In this document: piece after piece, positions 38,066 through 48,800 of the stretch
Layout: every line of letters begins with the position of its first letter
Position numbering within the stretch: position 1 is the stretch's first letter
Assembly (NCBI RefSeq): GCF_900117445.1
Contig: NZ_FPEJ01000013.1
Coordinates: forward strand, 744,001-808,000
From: Hyphomicrobium sp. NDB2Meth4
GTDB taxonomy: Bacteria > Pseudomonadota > Alphaproteobacteria > Rhizobiales > Hyphomicrobiaceae
Direction: 5' to 3'
DNA length: 64,000 nt
Position numbers and translations under genes: made by a program
Notes under the pieces: generated by a model
Database searches by the model: none
Told to the model about the DNA's origin: nothing
Seen by the model: the letters and a program-made list of their open reading frames with translations, nothing else

Positions 38066-38716
38066 ATGCAGTTGAAGCACAAGACTAGTCAGACGCTTTT
38101 TACCTACTGGGACAAGGTCCGCGGAAACCGGGCCACTCCGCGTCGCTTCGAGATCGACCCGGGCAAGATCGCGGGCATCCTCCCATCGACATTCATCTTG
38201 GAGCGCCTTGACCCGGAGACCTATCGCTTCCGTCTCGCCGGCACCCACGTCTGCGATATGTTTGGCTCGGAGTTGCGAGGCACAAACTTTCTCTCCGGCT
38301 GGTCTCACTCGGATCGTACGTCCCTCGTGCGTCACCTCGCAGCCCTCAGCAAACAGGGTGCGATCGAGACCATTCACCTGGAAGCCGCTCCCGTTGCGCG
38401 CGCTTCGACGTCATTCGAAGCCATCCTCCTCCCGCTGCGCCATACCGGCGACACCATCGACCGCGTACTGGGTGCGCTGGCTCCGCTCGATCCCCCGCAG
38501 TGGCTCGGCGAACTGCCTTTGACGTCAAAGCGCATTATTTCCCAGGAACTCACCTGGCCCGCGGGCATCGACAACGCCGCCCAGAAGCATCCCGCCACCG
38601 ACACACCGGTCCCCGTGATGCTTCCCGGCACCCACGCACGTGTCGTGCGCTCCGACCACCGCCAGTTCCGCGTTTTCGAAGGCGGCCTCAGCCGCGGTGA
38701 CGGCGATAAAGTGTAA
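38066..38716 (+). CDS. PAS-domain (PAS_5 family) protein
   Basis: A 216-residue cytosolic protein. Residues 1-150 match the PAS_5 family common in alphaproteobacteria: QTLFTYWDKVRGNRATPRR, DPGKIAGILPSTFILERLD, YRFRLAGTHVCDMFGSELRG, then FEAILLPLRHTGDTIDRVLG. The tail is Pro/Thr-rich. No output domain is fused, so it probably senses a ligand and acts on a partner. ATG at 38066 has a weak ribosome site but begins the conserved domain. The next gene on the strand codes a PilZ protein. Confidence 0.88.
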   Translation: MQLKHKTSQTLFTYWDKVRGNRATPRRFEIDPGKIAGILPSTFILERLDPETYRFRLAGTHVCDMFGSELRGTNFLSGWSHSDRTSLVRHLAALSKQGAIETIHLEAAPVARASTSFEAILLPLRHTGDTIDRVLGALAPLDPPQWLGELPLTSKRIISQELTWPAGIDNAAQKHPATDTPVPVMLPGTHARVVRSDHRQFRVFEGGLSRGDGDKV

Positions 38717-38825
38717 GACCCTACCCCCGAAATTTCCAACTGTTCAAACAGTCACTTACCCTAGTCCATACAGAAATGACGCGGCGATTAGCCGTTCGTT
38801 AAACCGCTCGCCTGCATAGTCGCCA

Positions 38826-38850
38826 GGAACGAGCCTCCCCCGTACGCGTT
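38826..38850 (+). promoter_or_regulatory. EcfG-type (general stress response) promoter
   Basis: GGAAC at 38826-38830 and CGTT at 38847-38850 are separated by exactly 16 nt. This is a perfect match to the GGAAC-N16/17-CGTT consensus used by sigma-EcfG in alphaproteobacteria. It lies 55 bp before the PilZ start codon and in the right orientation. I looked for the same pattern in the other intergenic gaps and found no second perfect match. Confidence 0.75.
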
Positions 38851-38905
38851 TTTGACAGGCTCAAGTGAACTCGGTTCGCGCAGCGATCCACTCACAGGAA
38901 CGGCC

Positions 38906-39553
38906 ATGTCTACGAGTGCGGACCAATATCGGCCAATGAATGGGGTCGATGCCCAGTTCACAGGGCAAGACCAGCGTCGCCATCCGCGCTACGCCCTGAG
39001 CCTGCCGGGCCGGTTCATGCGCCAGGACAAGCTCGACTACCCCTGCCGCCTCATTGATATCTCGGTCGAAAGCGCCGCGATGACAACGCCGGTGCCGTTG
39101 CGCGTCGGTGAAAAGCTCATCGTCTATCTGACCCATCTTGGGGGCCTCGAAGGCTCGGTCGTCCGGCTCTTTCCCGGCAGCTTCGCCATGACGATCAGCG
39201 GCACGCAACGCAAGCTGGACAAGCTCGCGATGCAGATACCGCGCCTCGCCGCCCAAGCCGAAACACCCGAAGACGAAGCACGGCTTTATCCGCGCGTCTC
39301 CGCCGATGAGGCCGCTTTGATCATCTTGCCGGACGGCAACACCATGGTGTGTCCCCTGCACGACATCTCGCTATCGGGCGCAGCCATTGTCACGCCGGCA
39401 CGCCCCCCTCTGGGTTCGCAAATCATGGTGGACAAACGCCGCGCAGTCGTCGTGCGCCACCATGAACGCGGCATCGCGGTTGATTTTGTAAACGAGGGCG
39501 ACGCCGTCCCCGTCGCGTTCAGCACTGCCTTAAGACACCAGTCATCCACGTAA
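38906..39553 (+). CDS. tandem PilZ-domain protein
   Basis: A 215-residue cytosolic protein with two PilZ-like domains. The first (about residues 22-105) begins QDQRRHPRYALSLPGRFM, with the RxxxR c-di-GMP motif, but its second motif is degenerate (DISVESAA). The second (about 125-205) has a weak RxxxR region (LYPRVSADEA) but an intact DISLSGAAI motif. It therefore probably binds or once bound c-di-GMP. ATG at 38906 has an AGGAA site. Transcription is predicted from the EcfG-type promoter at 38826-38850. The LapG-like protease gene follows after 101 bp. Confidence 0.9.
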   Translation: MSTSADQYRPMNGVDAQFTGQDQRRHPRYALSLPGRFMRQDKLDYPCRLIDISVESAAMTTPVPLRVGEKLIVYLTHLGGLEGSVVRLFPGSFAMTISGTQRKLDKLAMQIPRLAAQAETPEDEARLYPRVSADEAALIILPDGNTMVCPLHDISLSGAAIVTPARPPLGSQIMVDKRRAVVVRHHERGIAVDFVNEGDAVPVAFSTALRHQSST

Positions 39554-39654
39554 ACGAAGCACGAGTTTTTCATCTCAAATCCACGGCCGTGGCTTCAGCG
39601 TAATTCGAGTTCTGTCGCGTAGCTTGGAGAGGAAGAGTAACGGGGTTTTCTGTC

Positions 39655-40329
39655 ATGCAGCGGGTTCACGTCAGCGCCATTGTCCTCATCGGGAGCATGC
39701 TCGCCACCACGGCCGTATGTGCACAGGGCGTATCGAACATTCAAAAGCCTGATCAAGAGGCCGGCGCTTCGAACCGCGCAGTTCAGTTCATGCGCATCTT
39801 TGGTCCTGCCCAGCCGCCGCACGGCTTCGTCCGCTTCTGCGAGGCGAACCCCGATGAGTGCGCACCCGACCACGGTCAGGAAAGTCGCTTCAACGCCACG
39901 GCCGAGCACCTGAAGGAGCTCGACGAGGTCAACCGCTCGGTGAACCACGAGATCGCACCTGCAACCGACCTCGAAGTGTACGGTGTCAATGAGTACTGGA
40001 CCATGCCCCGCACCCGCGGCGACTGCGAGGATTACGCTCTGCTTAAGCGCCACAACCTCATCGCCAAGGGCTGGCCCGTCAGCGCACTGCTGATGACGGT
40101 CGTGCGCGATGAAAAGGGCGAAGGCCACGCTGTGCTCACGGCCCGCACCGTTCAGGGCGATTTCGTTCTCGACAACAAGATCGAAGAGATCCGCCTCTGG
40201 AGCAAGACGCCCTACCAGTACGTGATGCGCCAGTCGTACCTCAATCCTAAGGTGTGGGTTGCCCTCGACACCCGCCAGGGCCCGCTGGCAACGGCGCTTT
40301 CCAGCTCTGAGAACCGCAGCCGCGAATAG
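39655..40329 (+). CDS. bacterial transglutaminase-like cysteine proteinase (BTLCP, LapG-like)
   Basis: A 224-residue exported protein with a signal peptide (HVSAIVLIGSMLATTAVCAQ). The Cys-His-Asp triad of the BTLCP family is visible: Cys124 in RTRGDCEDYALLK, His158 in EGHAVLTAR and Asp173 in FVLDNKIEEI. In Pseudomonas the family member LapG clips a surface adhesin under c-di-GMP control through LapD; no LapD or adhesin gene is in this window. It lies directly after a PilZ gene. Two extra Cys (FCEANPDECAP) may form a disulphide. A terminator follows. Confidence 0.9.
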   Translation: MQRVHVSAIVLIGSMLATTAVCAQGVSNIQKPDQEAGASNRAVQFMRIFGPAQPPHGFVRFCEANPDECAPDHGQESRFNATAEHLKELDEVNRSVNHEIAPATDLEVYGVNEYWTMPRTRGDCEDYALLKRHNLIAKGWPVSALLMTVVRDEKGEGHAVLTARTVQGDFVLDNKIEEIRLWSKTPYQYVMRQSYLNPKVWVALDTRQGPLATALSSSENRSRE

Positions 40330-40355
40330 AACAGCCGATCATCGAATGAACTACG

Positions 40356-40390
40356 AAGCCGCAGGCATCCAATGTCTGCGGCTTTCGCTT
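40356..40390 (+). terminator. terminator after the BTLCP gene
   Basis: AAGCCGCAG (40356-40364) and CTGCGGCTT (40376-40384) form a perfect 9-bp stem with an 11-nt loop, followed by TCGCTTT. It lies 26 bp after the stop and overlaps the end of the convergent gamma-carbonic anhydrase gene. Confidence 0.75.
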
Positions 40391-40920
40391 TACACCTGCG
40401 GCTTCATCCCAGCTGCAAACCGCTTCCAGTTGCTCACGTAGCGCCCGGCCGCCGCGCCAAACCGCGCGACATCTTCATCGCTGAGCTGGCGAATGATCTT
40501 GCCGGGAGAGCCCAGCACCATCGAGCGCGGCGGAATCTCCTTACCCTCGGGGATCAGCGTATTCGCGCCGATCAGACATTCCTCGCCGATTTTCGTCCCA
40601 TTGAGAATGATGGAGCCGATGCCGATCAGGCTACCGCGTCCGATCGTGCACCCGTGCAGCATGACCATATGGCCAATGGTGCAGTCAGCCCCGATCGTCA
40701 GCGGATAGCCCGGATCGGTGTGCAGGACGCAGCCCTCTTGCACGTTCGAACGCGCGCCAATGCGGATCGGCTCATTGTCGCCCCGCAGCACGCTGCCGAA
40801 CCAGACGCTGGCGTCCTCCTCCAGAATAACCCGGCCGATCGCGACTGCTGTCGGCGCAACCCAGTAGCGTCCTTCACCTGGCGTCTCTACGCGCACGCCA
40901 TCGAGCTCATAGAGCGCCAT
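40390..40920 (-). CDS. gamma-carbonic anhydrase family protein
   Basis: A 176-residue left-handed beta-helix protein of the gamma-carbonic anhydrase/PaaY/YrdA family. Hexapeptide repeats run through residues 20-130. The metal-binding His cluster is visible in GCVLHTDPGYP and CTIGHMVMLHGCTIG. The C-terminus folds back as helices (DEDVARFGAAAGRYVSNWKRF). Members may hydrate CO2 or have lost that activity. It is 6 bp downstream of the DUF3126 gene. Confidence 0.93.
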   Translation of the reverse strand: MALYELDGVRVETPGEGRYWVAPTAVAIGRVILEEDASVWFGSVLRGDNEPIRIGARSNVQEGCVLHTDPGYPLTIGADCTIGHMVMLHGCTIGRGSLIGIGSIILNGTKIGEECLIGANTLIPEGKEIPPRSMVLGSPGKIIRQLSDEDVARFGAAAGRYVSNWKRFAAGMKPQV

Positions 40921-40926
40921 GCCCGA

Positions 40927-41142
40927 TCAGACCCCTTCCAGGTCTACGTCGAGAATTGCCATCTGGAACTGATACGAGACCTCACCCTCTTCCTCTTCGC
41001 GGAACAGGACCGCTATGAACTCGCCATCGACGAAGACCTCCGCAGAGTCCTTCTTCTTCGGACGCGCCCGGACCTCCAGCGAAGGCGTGCCGAACGTCTT
41101 GCGCAGATAGGCCTGCAGGCGAGCGATTTCTTTTGGATCCAC
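40927..41142 (-). CDS. DUF3126 family protein
   Basis: A 71-residue acidic protein: DPKEIARLQAYLRKTFGTPS, then VFVDGEFIAVLFREEEEGEVSYQFQMAILDVDLE. DUF3126 is found almost only in alphaproteobacteria, usually beside cysE, as here. Its function is unknown. GTG at 41142 is preferred because GAGGAG lies 6 nt upstream; ATG at 41163 would add seven residues and has no ribosome site. It is 52 bp downstream of cysE. Confidence 0.87.
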   Translation of the reverse strand: MDPKEIARLQAYLRKTFGTPSLEVRARPKKKDSAEVFVDGEFIAVLFREEEEGEVSYQFQMAILDVDLEGV

Positions 41143-41194
41143 GTGCTTCTCCTCGGGCACCATCAGGGCACCGCTGTTTAAAATCGTAGCGAAT

Positions 41195-42028
41195 TCACAG
41201 GCCGCCGAAATCATCAACCCAGGTCTGCTCCATCTCGAGCGCCGGTTCAGCGCATCCCGACGAGCCGACGACCTTGGCAGGCACACCGGCCACCGTCACA
41301 TGCGGGGGCACGTCATGCAGCACGACGCTACCCGCGGCGACGCGCGATCCATCGCCCACGGTGATATTGCCGAGCACCTTCGCCCCTGCGCCGATCAGCA
41401 CACCTTCGCCAATCTTCGGATGCCGGTCGCCCATTTCCTTGCCGCTGCCGCCGAGGGTCACGCCATGCAGGAACGAGCAGTTGTTGCCTACCTCGGCCGT
41501 CTCACCGACCACGATACCTGTGGCGTGATCGATCATGATCCCCTGGCCGAACCGCGCCGCCGGGTGGATGTCGACCCCGAACGTGCGCGATGACTGGCTT
41601 TGAAGAAACAGGGCGAAGTCACGCCGTCCCGCTTCCCACAGCTCATGCGCGAACCGATGCGTGGCGAGAGCGTGGAATCCTTTGAAGTAGAGCAGCGGCT
41701 CGATGTAGCGGTGGCACGCCGGATCGCGGTCGAACACCGCCGCCAGATCGGCACGGAAGATTCCGCCCAGATCGGGGCGCGCTTGCAGCAGTGATTGAAA
41801 TGTCTGGTTGATGAGAACGGCCTCGACCTCGGAGTGATCCAGGCGTTGTGCAAGCCGGTGGCAGATCGCCTCCTCCAGCCGGTCGTGGCTCAACAAAGTC
41901 GCATAGATGAAACTGCCGAGCGCGGGTTCAGCAGTCATCGCGCTCGCGGCCTCGCGGCGGATCTCCGACCAGATCGGATCGTAGGACTGCACCTTGCCGT
42001 CGGCCGCCGAACGCGTCTTGGCTGCCAT
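41195..42028 (-). CDS. cysE: serine O-acetyltransferase (CysE)
   Basis: A 277-residue enzyme that makes O-acetylserine for cysteine synthesis. The N-terminal helical SATase domain has IWSEIRREAASAMTAEPALGSFIYATLL. The left-handed beta-helix follows with the catalytic region DIHPAARFGQGIMIDHATGIVVGE and FLHGVTLGGSGKEMGDRHPKIG. The C-terminal tail, which in other bacteria binds cysteine synthase through a final Ile, here ends DDFGGL. ATG at 42028 is the conserved start. The gap 42029-42256 shows no further feature. Confidence 0.96.
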   Translation of the reverse strand: MAAKTRSAADGKVQSYDPIWSEIRREAASAMTAEPALGSFIYATLLSHDRLEEAICHRLAQRLDHSEVEAVLINQTFQSLLQARPDLGGIFRADLAAVFDRDPACHRYIEPLLYFKGFHALATHRFAHELWEAGRRDFALFLQSQSSRTFGVDIHPAARFGQGIMIDHATGIVVGETAEVGNNCSFLHGVTLGGSGKEMGDRHPKIGEGVLIGAGAKVLGNITVGDGSRVAAGSVVLHDVPPHVTVAGVPAKVVGSSGCAEPALEMEQTWVDDFGGL

Positions 42029-42256
42029 GTCGCACTCCTTGCGCACTCGGCGCATGCCAACTCCGCCGGTACCGCACGCCCGGCTCCTGATGGGCGTACA
42101 AACATGCCGCCGCGGCGTCAACGCCCTAGAGCGGCACATGCTTTTCGAAAGTTGCCCCTCGATACTGCGAACCGGGACAACTTGAGACGACCTGCCCGCT
42201 TGCAGCTGAAGGCCGTTCCCTGCTGTATAAGACGCGAGCCCAAAGGGGGAATTTTG

Positions 42257-43057
42257 ATGTCAGAAGCGGCTGCCGACCAGCCTGGGCTGCGCCTCGAGCG
42301 CGACGGCGATATCGGCTTCATTATTGCCAGCAATCCCGCCCGCATGAACGCCTTCACCGCGTCGATGTGGGAAGCCGTACCGCGTCTGATCGCCGCCGCC
42401 GAAGCCGACGAGGCCATCCGCGTCATCGTGTTGCGGGGCGAAGGCACCCGGGCCTTCTCAGCCGGCGCCGACATCTCCGAGTTCGATAGCGCCCGCACCG
42501 GCGGCGCCACGCACGCCTATGACGAGCTGAACGACGCCGCTTTCCGCGCCCTCAGCGGGTGCAGCAAGCCGCTGCTCGCGATGATCCACGGCTTTTGCCT
42601 CGGCGGTGGACTGGCAATCGCCCTGTGTGCCGACATCCGCATCGCCGACGAGGCCGCTCAGTTCGCTATTCCCGCCGCCAAGCTGGGCTTGGGCTACAAT
42701 GCCCGCTGGGTCCGCCCGTTGCTCGCCGCGGTTCGCCCAGCCCATGCCAAGGAGCTGATGTTTACCGGACGGCGATTCCAGGTTGCAGAGGCACTCCACA
42801 TGGGGCTCGTCAACACCGTGGTGACGACTGGGGAGCTAGAGGAAAAGACCCGGGCCCTCGCCGGCGAGATCGCAGCTAACGCGCCGCTCACTGTGCGCGC
42901 CGCCAAGCGCACCATCGATGAGCTGACGCGCAATCCGCAGACACCGGACATCGCCGCAATGGATGCGGCAGTGGCGGCCTGCTTCGACAGCGAGGACTAC
43001 GCGGAAGGCCGGCTCGCGTTCAAAGAAAAGCGCAAGCCGCAGTTCAAAGGCCGCTAG
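42257..43057 (+). CDS. enoyl-CoA hydratase/isomerase family protein
   Basis: A 266-residue crotonase-fold protein. The oxyanion-hole segments are FSAGADISEFDSART and IHGFCLGGGLAIALCADIRIA, and AKLGLGYNARWVRPLLAAV follows. The usual catalytic Glu positions are not both clear: the second Glu region reads KLGLGYNARW, so the activity may not be a simple hydratase. ATG at 42257 has a GGGGGA site. The polysaccharide deacetylase gene follows after 11 bp but is functionally unrelated as far as can be seen. Confidence 0.9.
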   Translation: MSEAAADQPGLRLERDGDIGFIIASNPARMNAFTASMWEAVPRLIAAAEADEAIRVIVLRGEGTRAFSAGADISEFDSARTGGATHAYDELNDAAFRALSGCSKPLLAMIHGFCLGGGLAIALCADIRIADEAAQFAIPAAKLGLGYNARWVRPLLAAVRPAHAKELMFTGRRFQVAEALHMGLVNTVVTTGELEEKTRALAGEIAANAPLTVRAAKRTIDELTRNPQTPDIAAMDAAVAACFDSEDYAEGRLAFKEKRKPQFKGR

Positions 43058-43068
43058 GAGCACTTTCT

Positions 43069-44115
43069 ATGTCGACGCGCGTATCCCTGCGTCACGTGCT
43101 TGCCGCCGCAGCGCTCATGTGTTGCATGTCGCAGCCTGCGCCTGCTGGCGACACCGCACTGCTGAATTCCTGCTGGTCGCCCGATGCTCTCGCCGGCAAG
43201 CCCGGAGAGAACATCGCCCGCAAGCACGATCACAGCTTCGATAAGCCCCCCGCGGACCTCGGCACGCCTGAAGCTCACGACGCCGATACGCCTTACGGCG
43301 CCATCCGCAGCGTCAAGCTTCCGGCCGGACGCAAACTCATCGCTCTGACGTTCGATCTGTGCGAGCAGCCGGGAGAGATCGCCGGCTATGACGGCGCCAT
43401 CATCGACTTCCTGCGCCGCGAAAACATAAGGGCCACGTTCTTCGCCGGCGGAAAGTGGATGCGCTCGCACGAGGATCGCACCCAGCAGCTCATGTCGGAT
43501 CCGCTGTTTGAGCTTGGCAACCACTCCGAAGCCCACCGCAACCTGCGGCTTCTCTCCGGACAGAAGCTCCACGACGAGGTGGCCGGCCCGCAGAGTGCCT
43601 ACGCAGCAATTCGCGCCCGTCTCGCCGAGAAGCAGTGCACGGCGGCCGCCGGCAGCACCACAATGCAAACCATCGCTCCGCGCCTGTCGCTGTTTCGCTT
43701 CCCATACGGCGCCTGCAATCCCGCGGCATTGAAGGAGCTGCAAACGCAGGGGCTGCGCGCCATCCAATGGAACCTTGCGACGGGCGATCCCGACCCGCGG
43801 GAATCCTCCGCCACCATCATCCGCGCGATGCTTCAGGCAAAGCCGGGCGCGATCATCGTCAATCATGCCAACGGGCGCGGCTGGCACACGGCCGCAGCCC
43901 TCCCCTTCGCCATCGCCGCCTTGCGCAAGAAGGGCTTCGAGTTCGTCACCGTTTCAGAGCTGCTGGCTGCTGGCGAGCCCGTTGTCTCATCCGAGTGCTA
44001 TGACAATCGACCCGGCGATACCAACCGTTACGATCATCTGGTGCTGCTGAAGCCATCAGCGCGCGCCGCATTGGCCCGCACGCCTAAGATGATACCCGCC
44101 AAAAAGCAGCCGTGA
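43069..44115 (+). CDS. polysaccharide deacetylase (NodB-like) family, secreted
   Basis: A 348-residue exported protein with a signal peptide (LRHVLAAAALMCCMSQPAPAG). NodB-like motifs are ALTFDLCEQPGE (motif 1, normally TFDDG), GNHSEAHRNLR (motif 2, HSxxH, two metal-binding His) and LFRFPYGACN (motif 3, RxPYG). The second motif-1 Asp, a metal ligand in classical members, is replaced by Leu, with Cys-Glu following; this defines a variant subfamily. It probably deacetylates an envelope glycan. ATG at 43069 has an AGGAG site. The GNAT gene overlaps its stop. Confidence 0.88.
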   Translation: MSTRVSLRHVLAAAALMCCMSQPAPAGDTALLNSCWSPDALAGKPGENIARKHDHSFDKPPADLGTPEAHDADTPYGAIRSVKLPAGRKLIALTFDLCEQPGEIAGYDGAIIDFLRRENIRATFFAGGKWMRSHEDRTQQLMSDPLFELGNHSEAHRNLRLLSGQKLHDEVAGPQSAYAAIRARLAEKQCTAAAGSTTMQTIAPRLSLFRFPYGACNPAALKELQTQGLRAIQWNLATGDPDPRESSATIIRAMLQAKPGAIIVNHANGRGWHTAAALPFAIAALRKKGFEFVTVSELLAAGEPVVSSECYDNRPGDTNRYDHLVLLKPSARAALARTPKMIPAKKQP

Positions 44116-44630
44116 TGACGGGTCCTGGCCTCTTTGGCGCACCAAGCTATGCCCTCAGCCTGCCGGATGGCACAGCGCTGAAGTTAGGGCCGCTTGCCGC
44201 GGACGATGCGGCGCGTCTTGGAGAAGCAATCGGCGCCATGGATCCCTGGCGCGCATACGGTTACCCCGCTAGTGCACTGACGCGAATGCTGACGTCGCAT
44301 CCCGAGGGTGCACCGAGATTTGCATTCAATCTTGAAGGCGCTGTCGTCGGCGCCGCGATCATTCATACCAGTTGGCTGCGCGGTCCCTACCTGCAGTTCC
44401 TCGCGCTGCTGCCTGAAGCGCAGGGCCGCGCGCTGGGCCAGACATTCCTGCAATGGATGGAGCGCGAGGCACGTGGCGCAGGCGAGCGTAACCTCTGGGT
44501 CGCCGTCTCCGAGATAAACACCGGCGCCACGCGCTTCTACGAGCGTCACGGCTTCACGCGCGTCGCCGAACTCCCCGATCTCGCCTATGACGGTCGCACC
44601 GAATTTCTTCTGCGCAAACGGCTCAGCTGA
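44115..44630 (+). CDS. GNAT-family N-acetyltransferase
   Basis: A 171-residue acetyltransferase. The acetyl-CoA-binding strand and loop are YLQFLALLPEAQGRALGQTFLQWM, followed by NLWVAVSEINTGATRFYERHGFTRV, the typical end of the GNAT fold. ATG at 44115 overlaps the deacetylase TGA by one base; GTG at 44112 is an alternative. Close coupling with a polysaccharide deacetylase might hint at glycan modification, but the substrate is unknown. The end overlaps the convergent acuI-like gene by 8 bp. Confidence 0.88.
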   Translation: MTGPGLFGAPSYALSLPDGTALKLGPLAADDAARLGEAIGAMDPWRAYGYPASALTRMLTSHPEGAPRFAFNLEGAVVGAAIIHTSWLRGPYLQFLALLPEAQGRALGQTFLQWMEREARGAGERNLWVAVSEINTGATRFYERHGFTRVAELPDLAYDGRTEFLLRKRLS

Positions 44631-45606
44631 CGTCAAGCACCACCCGGCCGCGAACATTTCCAGCGAGTATTTCCGGCGCAAGACCCACCACATCCAGCAA
44701 CGGGCGGTGAACCGTCATCTCCGCCAGCTTCTCGCCGTCGAGGTCGCGCGCCAGCCGATCCCACGCGCGCACCCGCTTCTCCTTTGGCGCCATCACGCTG
44801 TCGATACCCGCGAGCGTCACACCGCGCAGAATGAACGGGGCCACTGAACCGGGTAGATCGAGACCTTGGGCAAGTCCTGTGGTCGCCCCGCACCCGCCGT
44901 ACTGCGTCATCGCCAGCACGTTCACCAGCGTATGCGAGCCCGCAACATCGATCGCACCCGCCCAACGCTCCTTGCCCAGCGGACGCCCAGGCGCCGACAG
45001 CTCATCGCGCGCAATCACCTCGCTGGCGCCGAGCCCGCGGAGGTAATCCGCTTCGTGCGCCCGGCCCGTCGAAGCCATGACGTCAAAGCCCAGTTTCGAC
45101 AATAGCGCGACCGCAACGCTGCCGACGCCGCCCGCAGCGCCCGTCACAAGCACCGGGCCCTTGTCTGGCGCCACGCCGTGATCCTCCAGCGCGAGCACCG
45201 CAAGCATCGCCGTATAGCCGGCCGTCCCGATCGCCATCGTCTCGGCATTCGAGAACGCGGCCGGCCGCTTGATCAGCCATTCGCCCGGCACCCGCGCCAG
45301 CTCGGCGTAGCCGCCTGGCCGGCGCTCGCCACAGCCCCAGCCGTTGAGGATGACGTCCTCGCCCACCGCGACATCGGCACAAGCGGAAGCCGCGACACTG
45401 CCCGCAAAATCGATCCCCGGAACGATCGGCAGGCGCATCCCGGGCAAGCGCCCCGTCAGCACCAGCCCGTCCTTGTAGTTGATCGTCGAGTGCGTCACGC
45501 GCACGGTGACGTCACCATCGCCGAGCTGATCATCGTCGAGACGCTGCCACTTTGCGCCCACTCCGCCCTCGCTCCTCGACAAAAGCAACGCGTTGTAGCC
45601 ACTCAT
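44623..45606 (-). CDS. MDR-family NADPH oxidoreductase, AcuI/YhdH-like (acrylyl-CoA reductase)
   Basis: A 327-residue medium-chain dehydrogenase/reductase without zinc ligands. Family blocks are STINYKDGLVLTGRLPGMRLPIVPGIDFAG, WGCGERRPGGYAELARVP and the NADP Rossmann motif VLVTGAAGGVGSVAVALL, followed by ASTGRAHEADYLRGLGASEVI. AcuI reduces acrylyl-CoA to propionyl-CoA in DMSP and 3-hydroxypropionate metabolism and detoxifies acrylate. ATG at 45606 has GGGAG at good spacing; ATG at 45612 is too close to it. Confidence 0.92.
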   Translation of the reverse strand: MSGYNALLLSRSEGGVGAKWQRLDDDQLGDGDVTVRVTHSTINYKDGLVLTGRLPGMRLPIVPGIDFAGSVAASACADVAVGEDVILNGWGCGERRPGGYAELARVPGEWLIKRPAAFSNAETMAIGTAGYTAMLAVLALEDHGVAPDKGPVLVTGAAGGVGSVAVALLSKLGFDVMASTGRAHEADYLRGLGASEVIARDELSAPGRPLGKERWAGAIDVAGSHTLVNVLAMTQYGGCGATTGLAQGLDLPGSVAPFILRGVTLAGIDSVMAPKEKRVRAWDRLARDLDGEKLAEMTVHRPLLDVVGLAPEILAGNVRGRVVLDVS

Positions 45607-45914
45607 TCGCATCTCCCGAAAATTGCGAGCAACCTAGTCTCGCAGCGCAACAATTCAAGCGCGCCGAGGAAGACGTCTCCACTGATGCACCAAAGCCCCA
45701 GAAAAATGTCGGAGGATCAAGGCGCGGACACATACCGACACATTCGGTGTGGCGCTGACGCATACGCCCGAGCAATGGCATTCTACGCAAACTCGATTGG
45801 TTCCTGTGTTCGCGCAAAAAATTTCGCTTGGCAGGGAACCTGTCTGCCTCTTAAGTTTTCAATCTCGTCTGAAATCGGGCCCTAGAAACAACAATCAACA
45901 ACACGGAGGAGACG
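45607..45914. other. 308-bp gap between the acuI-like gene and a short ORF
   Basis: No gene of credible composition is seen. The right part is A/T-richer (around CGCAAAAAATTTCGC) and probably contains the promoter of the short ORF at 45915. A GGAAC at 45835 is followed after 16 nt by TTTT, not CGTT, so it is not a convincing EcfG promoter. A strong ribosome site (GGAGGA, 45905-45910) closes the gap. Confidence 0.5.
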
Positions 45915-45998
45915 ATGGAACGACTGGCTCGACTGAACCTCCTCGCCGCGCTCTTCTCGTTCGGTTTGATTGCGGCAATCGTATTTGGCGTCGTCTAG
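45915..45998 (+). CDS. 27-residue single-helix membrane microprotein
   Basis: The ORF reads MERLARLNLLAALFSFGLI and continues AAIVFGVV to TAG. It is a basic start followed by one membrane helix, with no other domain. GGAGGA 4 nt before the ATG is among the best ribosome sites in the window, and a hairpin (46041-46063) follows the stop, so the unit has start signal, ORF and terminator. Short one-helix proteins like this occur in many Hyphomicrobiales. Its role is unknown. Confidence 0.55.
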   Translation: MERLARLNLLAALFSFGLIAAIVFGVV

Positions 45999-46040
45999 CA
46001 AGGCTTGCGCGCGTTACGTTGCGCACCGACATGGTATTGA

Positions 46041-46063
46041 GAGGGCGCGGATTTCGCGCCCTC
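46041..46063. terminator. perfect 9-bp hairpin between the microprotein gene and metH
   Basis: GAGGGCGCG (46041-46049) and CGCGCCCTC (46055-46063) pair with a 5-nt loop. It ends 8 bp before the stop of the leftward methionine synthase gene, so it can serve both transcripts. T-runs are weak on both sides. Confidence 0.65.
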
Positions 46064-46071
46064 TAGCCGTT

Positions 46072-48768
<2,697 letters not shown>

Positions 48769-48800
48769 TCGATCGACTTCCGTTCTGGATTGCGGCGGGC

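Noticed and set aside
42840-43057. Horizontal-transfer island or mobile element anywhere in the window
   Set aside because: No transposase, integrase, direct repeats or tRNA boundary was seen, and base composition stays uniform apart from short intergenic AT patches.
45835-45859. EcfG-type promoter before the 27-residue ORF
   Set aside because: GGAAC is present, but the -10 position after 16 nt reads TTTT instead of CGTT.
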